A DNA stretch of 6,215 nucleotides from Solirubrobacterales bacterium. Its GTDB lineage: Bacteria; Actinomycetota; Thermoleophilia; Solirubrobacterales; 70-9. The notes below the pieces were generated by a model that made no database searches, had not been told where the DNA came from, and worked only from the letters and a program-made list of their open reading frames with translations. Every line of letters begins with the position of its first letter. Position 1 is the stretch's first letter. Made by a program: the position numbers and the translations under genes. Location of the stretch: positions 1-6,215 of the forward strand of contig JACDBR010000275.1 in assembly GCA_013694825.1 (NCBI GenBank), written 5' to 3'. Below are positions 1 to 6,215 of the stretch, one piece after another.

Positions 1-341
1 TGCCGGGGGTCTCGCGCGGGGGCGCCACCTTGACCGCGGCCCGGGCCAGGCGCTTCAGGCGCGAGGAGGCCCACCTGCTCTCGCGGAGCGTCGCGCTGCC
101 GGTAATCGCGGGTGCGGCGCTACTCAAGGGAGCCCGATTGCACCGGCGCGGCATCGACTCCAGGACTCGCCTAGCGCTGGGCGCTGGGACGCTCGCCGCC
201 TTCTGCTCGACGCTCGCCTCGCAGCGCCTGCTGAGCCTGACCGAGCGCGAGCGGGCGCTCTGGCCGTTTGCGGCCTACCGGCTCGTCCTGGCCGCGGCGC
301 TGCTCGCCCGGCAACCCCCCGCGCTCGCTTCCGGCGGCTGA
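1..341 (+). CDS. uppP: Undecaprenyl-diphosphatase (UppP/BacA family), C-terminal fragment, 5' end outside window
   Basis: The enzyme dephosphorylates undecaprenyl diphosphate at the membrane to regenerate the lipid carrier used for peptidoglycan and other wall polymers. The reading frame is open from base 3 to the TGA at 339-341, about 112 codons, and begins in mid-protein. The first visible residues, PGVSRGGAT, match the family's second signature (usually PGxSRSGAT), which carries the catalytic Ser-Arg. Next come the conserved RREEAHLLSRSVALPV helix, a hydrophobic stretch (LALGAGTLAAFCSTLAS), and the usual ending LWPFAAYRLVLAAALLA, equivalent to the family's 'pFaiYRi' last helix. The first half, with the other glutamate-rich motif, is off the left edge. 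A TTG at base 30 lies inside the signature and cannot be the true start. The third residue of SRSG is Gly here. The family call is fairly sure; activity cannot be judged from half a protein. Confidence 0.87.
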   Translation, partial: PGVSRGGATLTAARARRFRREEAHLLSRSVALPVIAGAALLKGARLHRRGIDSRTRLALGAGTLAAFCSTLASQRLLSLTERERALWPFAAYRLVLAAALLARQPPALASGG

Positions 342-375
342 TCGGCGTCCGGCGTCGGGGTCGCAATCGAGCATC

Positions 376-381
376 TAACCT
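376..381 (+). promoter_or_regulatory. Candidate -10 element for a leaderless purM transcript
   Basis: TAACCT fits the actinobacterial TANNNT -10 pattern. It ends 7 bases before the purM ATG at 389, so transcription would begin at or next to the start codon. The bases between (CACCGGG) hold no convincing Shine-Dalgarno sequence, which fits leaderless translation. No clear -35 TTGACA-like hexamer is visible around 353-358. It rests on one short motif and its spacing. Confidence 0.35.
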
Positions 382-388
382 CACCGGG

Positions 389-1392
<1,004 letters not shown>

Positions 1393-1396
<4 letters not shown>

Positions 1397-1787
1397 GCCT
1401 GGTCCGCTCGACGATCAGGGGGATCGCCGGGCTGCTGCTTGTCGTATTCCTCGCCGTCGGGGTGCCGATGGGCTGGGTCTGGGTCGGCTCCCAGGTGCAG
1501 GGCGGCACGAGTCCGACCGCGACAGCGATCGTCACCGTGATCGCCGGGCTCGTCGTCAGCTACTCGCTCGTCGGCCTGATCGCAGCCTGGCTCAAGGGTC
1601 GAGGCGAGGAGGTCGACCGCAGCCCGACGCGCGCTACTCGTGGAATCGCAGCCTGCGAGACGAGCGGGCGACTCCAGCCGCGACCAGCTTCCTCGAGAAC
1701 GTGCTGATCGGTGCGACGGTCCTGGTCGCGATCATCGTCACGATCTGGTTCTTCTTCTTCGGGAACCCCGGCGTGCCGGGCACTTGA
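1393..1787 (+). CDS. Small multi-pass membrane protein of unknown function, apparently frameshifted
   Basis: I do not recognise a named family. From the TTG at 1393 the frame runs uninterrupted to a TGA at 1705-1707 (104 residues). It encodes two hydrophobic segments, roughly residues 9-30 (IAGLLLVVFLAVGVPMGWVW) and 43-66 (TAIVTVIAGLVVSYSLVGLI), then a charged stretch. After about residue 77 the codons become poor (rare CGT, GGA, CGA, AGA). The frame starting at 1626 instead has high-GC codons and reads DARYSWNRSLRDERA, then a third hydrophobic segment (VLVAIIVTIWFFFF), ending at the TGA at 1785-1787. Joining the frames by a -1 shift near 1620-1630 gives a plausible ~131-residue, three-helix protein. 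The cause could be a lost C in the CCC at 1623-1625, a real mutation or an assembly error. The stop at 1787 lies 2 bases from the end of the convergent DsbA-like gene. The start overlaps the purM stop, so it is probably co-transcribed with purM. A membrane protein is well supported; any function is unknown. Confidence 0.68.
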
Positions 1788-1789
1788 GC

Positions 1790-2665
1790 TCAGACGGCCC
1801 GCTCCCAAAGCTCCCCGGTCAGGATCGGGGTCGCGCGCAAGCGCCACTCGCGTGCGGCGGCCCAGAGCTCGGCGCGGACGACCGGAGGCGGCTGTCCGCT
1901 GATCTCCTCGACCTCCCTCGTCGCGACTCGGCCGAGGCTCAGCACGACTTCGACCGGATCGGGGCGCTGACTGGCCCGTTCGGTGGCGCCGGCGGCGTGC
2001 GCCATCGCAGCGAGCTCCTCGTAGGGGGCCCCGGCGCTGACCCAGGTCGATTCGCCCCCGCCGGCGGCCGAGAACTCCAGCGTCGCGATCGCGATTCGCT
2101 CGCCGCGCGAGTCGCTGGTCACGAGCCCAGCGGCACGGGCTCCCGCAGACGGCGCGCGCGAACGCTCGAGGTCCTCGCCGAGCCGCTCGAGGATCGCGTT
2201 CGAGCCCAGGTCGATTCGGAATCGAGCGGGGTCGATACCGGCCGGGCCGGCCTCGGCGGCGAGCGCCTCGAGGTGGTCGAGCCCGCGACATTCGGTCATT
2301 AGCGCCTCGCGAGCACGGCGCAGGTAGGCGCGAGCGGCCAAGGCGCCCTGCTCCGCGGCCGCCGTGACGGCCTGGCAGGCGGGGTAGCTCGAGGCGATCG
2401 GCGCTCGCAGCCAGAGACGCGGGTCGAAGGGCATCCCGGATTCCGCGGCCTGCTCGAGCCACTCCGCGATCAGCGTCGCCTGACGCGAGCCACGAGCCGG
2501 CGCAGGATCCCCGCCCGGATCGCCGAAGGAACGGGCGAGCCCGCCCATCACGGGACGGATCTCAAGCTCGTCACCGAACTCCCATGCCAGCCTGCGTATC
2601 TTGGGTTCGGTGCCCCAGCAGCGAGCGCTGGCGGGGTCTGTGTAATGGCGAACCTCGACGGGCAT
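1790..2665 (-). CDS. DsbA/FrnE-like thioredoxin-fold protein with degenerate active site
   Basis: The 291-residue protein resembles the DsbA-family oxidoreductases of the FrnE/YjbH-like type. It starts with a short strand, then YTDPASARCWGTEP (8-21) where the family has DPxCxxC/S-WG-xEP. Next come VMGGLA (39-44), a helical insert with PIASSYPACQAV (89-100) and YLRRAREAL (114-122), and a second thioredoxin half around IATLEF (193-198). A C-terminal extension (~235-291) with helices could be winged-helix-like. The first active-site Cys is Ser13, leaving only Cys16, and the expected cis-Pro before TL is Ala194. Classical disulfide exchange is therefore doubtful; a binding, adaptor or glutathione-transferase-like role is possible. 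There is no signal peptide, so it is probably cytoplasmic. The ATG at 2665 is preferred: an upstream GTG at 2761 would add 32 unconserved-looking residues and run into the divergent kinase gene. No strong Shine-Dalgarno is seen before 2665. Confidence 0.84.
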   Translation of the reverse strand: MPVEVRHYTDPASARCWGTEPKIRRLAWEFGDELEIRPVMGGLARSFGDPGGDPAPARGSRQATLIAEWLEQAAESGMPFDPRLWLRAPIASSYPACQAVTAAAEQGALAARAYLRRAREALMTECRGLDHLEALAAEAGPAGIDPARFRIDLGSNAILERLGEDLERSRAPSAGARAAGLVTSDSRGERIAIATLEFSAAGGGESTWVSAGAPYEELAAMAHAAGATERASQRPDPVEVVLSLGRVATREVEEISGQPPPVVRAELWAAAREWRLRATPILTGELWERAV

Positions 2666-2703
2666 CTTGCGGACGGGTGCCCAGGTGGGGCGGTGGCGGC
2701 AAC

Positions 2704-2709
2704 TAGGGT
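2704..2709 (+). promoter_or_regulatory. Candidate -10 element for the kinase gene in the divergent intergenic region
   Basis: The 61 bases between the divergent starts (2666-2726) must hold both promoters unless one overlaps coding sequence. TAGGGT fits TANNNT and lies 17 bases before the kinase ATG, implying a very short leader. No convincing -35 is visible. On the opposite strand TATCTT (2718 down to 2713) is a comparable -10 for the DsbA-like gene. Both are weak single-motif calls. Confidence 0.25.
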
Positions 2710-2726
2710 CGAAGATATCGGTGTAG

Positions 2727-4277
2727 ATGGCTGAGGCGGCGACAGGACCGGGTGGCGTCACCGCAGGGTCGGCCGGGGCCCTGAACGGACTCGTGCTCTC
2801 AGGCCGCTACCGGCTGGATTCGAAGCTGGGAAGCGGGGGCATGTCGACGGTCTACCTCGGCCGTGACGAGACGCTCGAGCGCTGGGTCGCCGTCAAGGTC
2901 CTCCATCGCGAGATCTCCGACGAGCCCGACCAGATCGAGCGCTTTCGCCGCGAGGCGCGCGCGGTCGCGCAGGTCTCCCATCCGAACGTCGTCTCGGTGA
3001 TCGATGCGGGCGAAGACTCGGGCCGGCCCTACATCATCTTCGAGTACATCGAGGGCGAGACGCTCAAGGACCGCATCGACGAGCTTGGCCGGCTGCCGCT
3101 CGACGAGTCCGCCGCCTACGGGATCGAGATCGGTCGCGGCTTGGCCGCAGCACACGCGCGCATGCTCGTCCACCGTGACGTCAAGCCGCAGAACGTCCTG
3201 ATCGATCCCGACGGGCGGGCCAAGGTCACCGACTTCGGGATCGCCCGCTCGCTCGAGAACGACGGCATGACGGTGACCGGGCGCGTGCTCGGGACGACGG
3301 ACTACGTCTCGCCGGAGCAGGCGATGGGATACGAGGTCGATGCCCGCTCCGACATCTACTCGCTCGGGATCCTGCTGTTCGAGATGCTGACCGGTGATCC
3401 GCCCTTCCAGGCGGACACGCTCGTGGGCGTGGCGATGAAGCACGTCAACGAGGAGCTGCCGTCGATCCAGCGGCGTAGGCCCGACTGCTCCTCGGCGTTC
3501 GCCGCCGTGATCGAGAAGGCGGCGCGCAAGGAGCCCAAGAAGCGCTACTCCGACATGGCCGCGATGCTCGCCGACCTCGAGGGCGCGCTCGAGGTCGAGG
3601 TCGCCCGCGGTGGTGGCTCGGGCGGCGAGGCGACGACCGTCCTCGACTCGGTTCCGGGGGCGCGCGACCGGCTCGCTTCGGCGAGGCGGATCTCGATCGC
3701 CGGCGTCCTGCTGGTCCTGGCCGGGCTCGGGGCGGCGCTAGCGATCGCTGCGCTGACCGGTGACGAGACGGCGTCGGAGCCGACGAGCCGAGGTGGGGGA
3801 GCGTCGGAGCCAACAGGCGAGCCGATCGAGCTGACGGCCGCGGCGGACTTCGACCCCGAGGGCGATAACGCCGAGCACGGCGACCCCTCTGAGCTGGCCT
3901 CGACGCTCGATGGCGACCTCTCGACCTTCTGGTCAACCGAGACCTACACGGCCGGACCGGACCTAAGCCTGACCGGAAAGAGCGGGGTCGGGCTGATCGT
4001 CGACGCCGGCGAGGTGGTCGAGGCGCGCGAGTTGACGCTTGCCACCCCTACCCCCGGCTTCACCGCACAGATCTACGCCTCCGAGGGCGGGCCTCCGACC
4101 GAGATCGGCGGCTGGGGCCAGCCGGTCGGCAACGCCAACAACGTCGACGAGGAGCAGGTGATCGCGCTCAGCGGAGAGCCGGCTCGCTACTACCTGATCT
4201 GGATGCCGGTCCTGGCCGAGGCCGACGACGGCAGCAGCGGCGTCGCCCAGATCGCCGAGGTCGAGCTGACCTCGTAG
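2727..4277 (+). CDS. Transmembrane serine/threonine protein kinase with extracytoplasmic discoidin-like domain
   Basis: A Hanks-type (PknB-like) kinase of 516 residues. The cytoplasmic catalytic domain (~28-290) has the glycine loop LGSGGMSTVYLG (34-45), catalytic Lys57 (VAVKVL), helix-C Glu76, HRDVKPQN (149-156, Asp151 the catalytic base), DFG (169-171), activation-loop threonines 182 and 184, GTTDYVSPEQA (189-199) and DIYSLGILLFEMLTG (209-223). All key residues are present, so it should be active. One membrane helix follows (~322-343), then a Gly/Ser/Thr/Pro linker. The ~140-residue outer domain (~370-516) contains DPEGDNAEHGD, LDGDLSTFWST and RYYLIW. This resembles the F5/8-type-C-like fold found at the end of actinobacterial MviN/MurJ proteins, where it is thought to bind ligands or sugars. 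There are no PASTA repeats. It ends 25 bases from the convergent ddl. Substrates are unknown; the neighbours suggest envelope control. The outer-domain assignment is less certain than the kinase. Confidence 0.95.
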   Translation: MAEAATGPGGVTAGSAGALNGLVLSGRYRLDSKLGSGGMSTVYLGRDETLERWVAVKVLHREISDEPDQIERFRREARAVAQVSHPNVVSVIDAGEDSGRPYIIFEYIEGETLKDRIDELGRLPLDESAAYGIEIGRGLAAAHARMLVHRDVKPQNVLIDPDGRAKVTDFGIARSLENDGMTVTGRVLGTTDYVSPEQAMGYEVDARSDIYSLGILLFEMLTGDPPFQADTLVGVAMKHVNEELPSIQRRRPDCSSAFAAVIEKAARKEPKKRYSDMAAMLADLEGALEVEVARGGGSGGEATTVLDSVPGARDRLASARRISIAGVLLVLAGLGAALAIAALTGDETASEPTSRGGGASEPTGEPIELTAAADFDPEGDNAEHGDPSELASTLDGDLSTFWSTETYTAGPDLSLTGKSGVGLIVDAGEVVEARELTLATPTPGFTAQIYASEGGPPTEIGGWGQPVGNANNVDEEQVIALSGEPARYYLIWMPVLAEADDGSSGVAQIAEVELTS

Positions 4278-4302
4278 GCCCGGCCGAGCCAGGTCGCTGA
4301 GC
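4278..4302. other. Short convergent intergenic spacer without a visible terminator
   Basis: These 25 bases separate the kinase stop (TAG, 4275-4277) from the ddl stop (TAG on the minus strand, 4303-4305). They are GC-rich, and I see no hairpin followed by a T run on either strand. Transcription from both sides probably relies on Rho or runs into the opposing gene. Confidence 0.5.
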
Positions 4303-5289
4303 CTAGAACTCGTAAGCCTGCTCGGCCTCGTATCGCTCAACGGCCAAGCTGACCAGCCGGTCACAGAGCTCGGGATATGAGACGCCGGTCGCCTCGAAGA
4401 GCTTGCCGAACACGCTTGTCTCGGTGAACCCGGGGATCGTGTTGATCTCGTTGACAAGCGCCTCACCCGTCTCGGAGACGAAGAAGTCGCAGCGCGCCAT
4501 CCCCGTGCCGTCGATCAGGCGATAGACCCGCTCGGCCAACCGGCGCACCGCGGCGATCTGCTGCTCGCCGATCGGCGCCGGCACCTCGAGACGCATCGCG
4601 CCGACCGAGTACTTGGCCGCGTAGTCGTACCAATCCGACCCCGGGTAGGCGATCAGACCCGGAAGGGAGGTCTCGACCGCTGCCCCGGGCAGCGTCGAGT
4701 TACCGATCAGCGAGCACTCGACCTCCGCCCAGGGGCAGTGAGCCTCGACGATCACCCGCGGGTCGTGGGCGGCGGCTATCCCCACCGCGGCATCGAGCTC
4801 GGCCTCCGACCCGCTGACCTTCGAGATCCCGACGCTCGAGCCGAGCCGTGAGGGCTTGACCCACAGCGGGCGCCCCATCGCCGCGGCCCGCTCCCGCCAG
4901 CGCTCCTCGCCGACGGCGCAGAACTCGACTTGCGGGATCCCCTCGTAGGTCAGCAGGCGCTTGAAGACGAGCTTGTCCATCGCCACCGCCGCGGCCAGCA
5001 CCCCCGGGCCGGCGTAGGCGACGCCGAGCGAGGAGAGCAGGCCCTGGATCGTCCCGTCCTCGCCGAACGGGCCGTGGAGGACCGGGAAGGCGACATCGGC
5101 GCCCAGCAGGCCGTCGCCAGGAAGCAGCTCGACCTCGCGGCCGTCGGCGCTCCAGCGCCCATCACGCGAGATCAGCACCTCGACGATGTCGTGGCCCGCC
5201 TCGCGAAGCCCGGCGGCCACCGCGCTGCCGGAGCGAAGCGAGACGTCGTGCTCGCTGGAGCGCCCGCCGAGCAGGACCGCGACCCTCAC
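4303..5289 (-). CDS. ddl: D-alanine--D-alanine ligase (Ddl)
   Basis: An ATP-grasp enzyme that joins two D-alanines to form the dipeptide end of the peptidoglycan stem, in the cytoplasm before MurF. At 328 residues it is slightly longer than E. coli DdlB (306). Visible motifs are LGGRSSEHDVSLRSG (7-21, Glu13), LHGPFGEDG (71-79), MDK (104-106), VKPSRLGSSVGISKV (144-158, ATP lysine 145 and Ser151), YDYAAKYS (221-228, Lys226/Tyr227 of the omega loop), ARCDFF (265-270) and NEINTIPG (280-287). Arg266, Asp268, Glu281 and Asn283 match the substrate and Mg sites. The omega-loop tyrosine corresponds to DdlB Tyr216, typical of D-Ala-D-Ala rather than D-Ala-D-lactate enzymes. The GTG start overlaps the upstream PASTA gene's stop as GTGA, with GGAG 8 bases before it, indicating co-transcription and coupled translation. 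Identification is secure. Confidence 0.98.
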   Translation of the reverse strand: MRVAVLLGGRSSEHDVSLRSGSAVAAGLREAGHDIVEVLISRDGRWSADGREVELLPGDGLLGADVAFPVLHGPFGEDGTIQGLLSSLGVAYAGPGVLAAAVAMDKLVFKRLLTYEGIPQVEFCAVGEERWRERAAAMGRPLWVKPSRLGSSVGISKVSGSEAELDAAVGIAAAHDPRVIVEAHCPWAEVECSLIGNSTLPGAAVETSLPGLIAYPGSDWYDYAAKYSVGAMRLEVPAPIGEQQIAAVRRLAERVYRLIDGTGMARCDFFVSETGEALVNEINTIPGFTETSVFGKLFEATGVSYPELCDRLVSLAVERYEAEQAYEF

Positions 5290-6215
5290 GGCGGGGGCTC
5301 CGACGTGGTAGTCGAGCTAGTCGTGGTCGAGGTAGTCGCCGGAGGCGGCTCGGTGGTCGTCGAGGTGGTCGATGTCGTGGTCTGCTCCGGTGGCGGCTCT
5401 TGGAAGGACGCGACGAAGATCGTCACACGCTCGCCGGCGAGGATCCGGCTGCCCGCGCTCGGCGCCTGGTCGGTCACGCGGCCGTCATCGGCCTGGACCT
5501 CGCTGATCTGCCTGACCACCCGGATATCGGTCGCCCCCCGTTCGGTGAGGATCGCGATCGCGGTGTCCTCGGGTTGCCCCACGACGTCGGGAACGATGAC
5601 CGATCCGGCGCCGCTCGAGACCGTGATCGTGACACGACCTCCCCTGCGCAGCTCCGCCCCGCCCGGCGGCGACTGCTCGAGCACGGTGCCCTCCGGCTCG
5701 TCGGAGTCGGTCACCTCGACGTCGGCGATGAAGCCCCTCCGCCGCAGCGCCGACTCCGCGGCGCCCTGATCGCTGCCGAGTAGATCGGGAACGGTGGCGA
5801 GCCGGACTCCGCTCGAGACGGCCAGCCCGACCGTCGACTTGCAGGCGACCTGCTCGCCCGCGATGGGGGCGCTTGAGATGACCCTGCCCTCGTCGACCCG
5901 ACTCGAGCGCTGCTCGGTCGCATCGGCCAGCAGGTCGCGCTTGGAGAGGGCCATGCGGGCGGACGCCAGCTGGCTGCCGGCGAGCTCGGGCACGCGCACC
6001 TGCTGGCCGGCACTGACCACCAGGTTGACCCGGGAGCCCTCGTCGACCAGCTCACCGGGAGGCGGTGACTGCTCGAACACGATCCCGGGATCGGCGCACT
6101 GCGCCTGCTGGTCGACACCGACCTCGAAGCCGCCGCGCTCGAGCGCCGTTCGGGCCTCTAGCTGCGGCTGGCCGGTGACGTCGGGCACACGGACCTCGCC
6201 GGGACGGGTCAGAGC
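5286..6215 (-). CDS. Multi-PASTA-domain protein, C-terminal part; possibly the tail of a PknB-type kinase; N-terminus outside window
   Basis: PASTA domains are extracytoplasmic modules that bind muropeptides, lipid II or beta-lactams. The visible 309 residues carry four PASTA repeats, opening with VPDVTGQ (~6188 downward), VPELAGS, VPDLLGS and VPDVVGQ. Each ends in a strand such as VNLVVSAG or VTITVSSG, with an EQSPPPG- or DQAPSAG-like turn. A ~36-residue Thr/Ser/Pro/Glu-rich tail follows. The frame is open to the window edge, starting ALTRPGEVRVPD. The GTG at 6188 is an internal valine of the first repeat, so the true start lies further right. The LTRPGxVxVPDVxGQ context resembles the membrane-to-PASTA junction of actinobacterial PknB-type kinases. 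That is an inference, and a non-kinase PASTA protein is also possible. It overlaps ddl by 4 bases, linking wall sensing to precursor supply. The repeats contain two cysteines (first and second domains), which could form an extracellular disulfide. Confidence 0.92.
   Translation of the reverse strand, partial: ALTRPGEVRVPDVTGQPQLEARTALERGGFEVGVDQQAQCADPGIVFEQSPPPGELVDEGSRVNLVVSAGQQVRVPELAGSQLASARMALSKRDLLADATEQRSSRVDEGRVISSAPIAGEQVACKSTVGLAVSSGVRLATVPDLLGSDQGAAESALRRRGFIADVEVTDSDEPEGTVLEQSPPGGAELRRGGRVTITVSSGAGSVIVPDVVGQPEDTAIAILTERGATDIRVVRQISEVQADDGRVTDQAPSAGSRILAGERVTIFVASFQEPPPEQTTTSTTSTTTEPPPATTSTTTSSTTTSEPPP
5289..5399 (-). repeat. Low-complexity tract encoding the Thr/Ser/Pro-rich tail of the PASTA protein
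   Basis: On the coding strand this is a biased run of ACC/ACG/AGC/GAG/CCG-type codons. It gives two similar blocks: a proline-rich PPPEQ or EPPPA start followed by runs of Thr and Ser, and a closing EPPP. The plus strand appears as GTCGTGGTCGAGGTGGTC-like repeats. Such tails are typical flexible, often glycosylated, wall-spanning linkers, though here the tract is the C-terminus itself. It is prone to replication or assembly slippage. Confidence 0.7.

Noticed and set aside
30..32. TTG at 30 as the start of a 103-residue protein
   Set aside because: It falls within the PGVSRGGATLTAAR signature of UppP, and the frame is open to the left edge.
1615..1635. Programmed -1 ribosomal frameshift signal
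   Set aside because: No slippery heptamer or obvious downstream stem-loop is visible; an indel in the C run is simpler.
1640..2302. 220-codon plus-strand frame over the frameshifted gene and the DsbA-like gene
   Set aside because: Antisense to the DsbA-like gene and compositionally biased. Bases 1635-1787 are better explained by the continuation of the membrane protein.
1560..2462. 300-codon minus-strand frame overlapping the DsbA-like gene
   Set aside because: Arg/Gly/Ala-rich composition typical of an out-of-frame read of the real gene; no recognisable domain.
2666..2761. Upstream GTG start for the DsbA-like protein at 2761
   Set aside because: It would add 32 residues before the normal first beta strand of the fold and overlap the divergent kinase start by 35 bases.
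4930..5769. 279-codon plus-strand frame across ddl and the PASTA gene
   Set aside because: Antisense to two well-supported genes. Its Val-rich run (VVVELVVVEVV) simply mirrors the Thr/Ser tail repeats.
6186..6188. GTG at 6188 as the start of the PASTA protein
   Set aside because: It is the first Val of the VPDV motif, and the frame continues upstream to the window edge with coherent sequence.

Overview
This is a high-GC window with strong G/C preference at third codon positions, GTG and TTG starts beside ATG, and tightly packed genes. The proteins point to a high-GC Gram-positive actinobacterium. My best guess is the class Thermoleophilia (Solirubrobacter-like lineages), based on the style of the UppP, DsbA-like and kinase proteins. 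That placement is inference; no rRNA or other phylogenetic marker gene is present.

Layout. Bases 1-341 (+) hold the C-terminal part of an undecaprenyl-diphosphatase (UppP/BacA family) whose start lies outside the window. Bases 389-1396 (+) encode a complete PurM (AIR synthetase), possibly from a leaderless transcript. Its stop overlaps the TTG start of a small membrane protein (1393-1787, +). That reading frame appears broken by a -1 shift near 1620-1630: the first part carries two membrane segments, and the conserved-looking tail with a third continues in another frame. Two bases further on, tail to tail, is a DsbA/FrnE-like thioredoxin-fold protein (1790-2665, -) that has lost the first Cys of CxxC and apparently the cis-proline. 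A 61-bp divergent intergenic region separates it from a transmembrane Ser/Thr protein kinase (2727-4277, +) with an extracytoplasmic discoidin-like domain. Tail to tail with the kinase, 25 bp away, is a minus-strand pair: a multi-PASTA protein, cut by the right edge (5286 to beyond 6215), followed by D-alanine--D-alanine ligase (ddl, 4303-5289), with a 4-bp GTGA stop/start overlap.

Functional picture. Three or four of the seven genes concern the cell envelope. UppP recycles the lipid carrier for peptidoglycan, Ddl makes the D-Ala-D-Ala dipeptide, the PASTA protein probably senses muropeptide or lipid II, and the kinase probably transduces an envelope signal. The PASTA protein may itself be a PknB-type kinase whose catalytic domain lies outside the window. 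PurM is a purine biosynthesis housekeeping gene. No mobile element, CRISPR array, tRNA or rRNA was seen, and no stretch over 300 bp lacks a gene. The window is mostly ordinary chromosomal core. The points worth a second look are the frameshifted membrane gene, the active-site-degenerate DsbA-like protein, and the neighbouring kinase and PASTA protein with different extracellular sensor modules.
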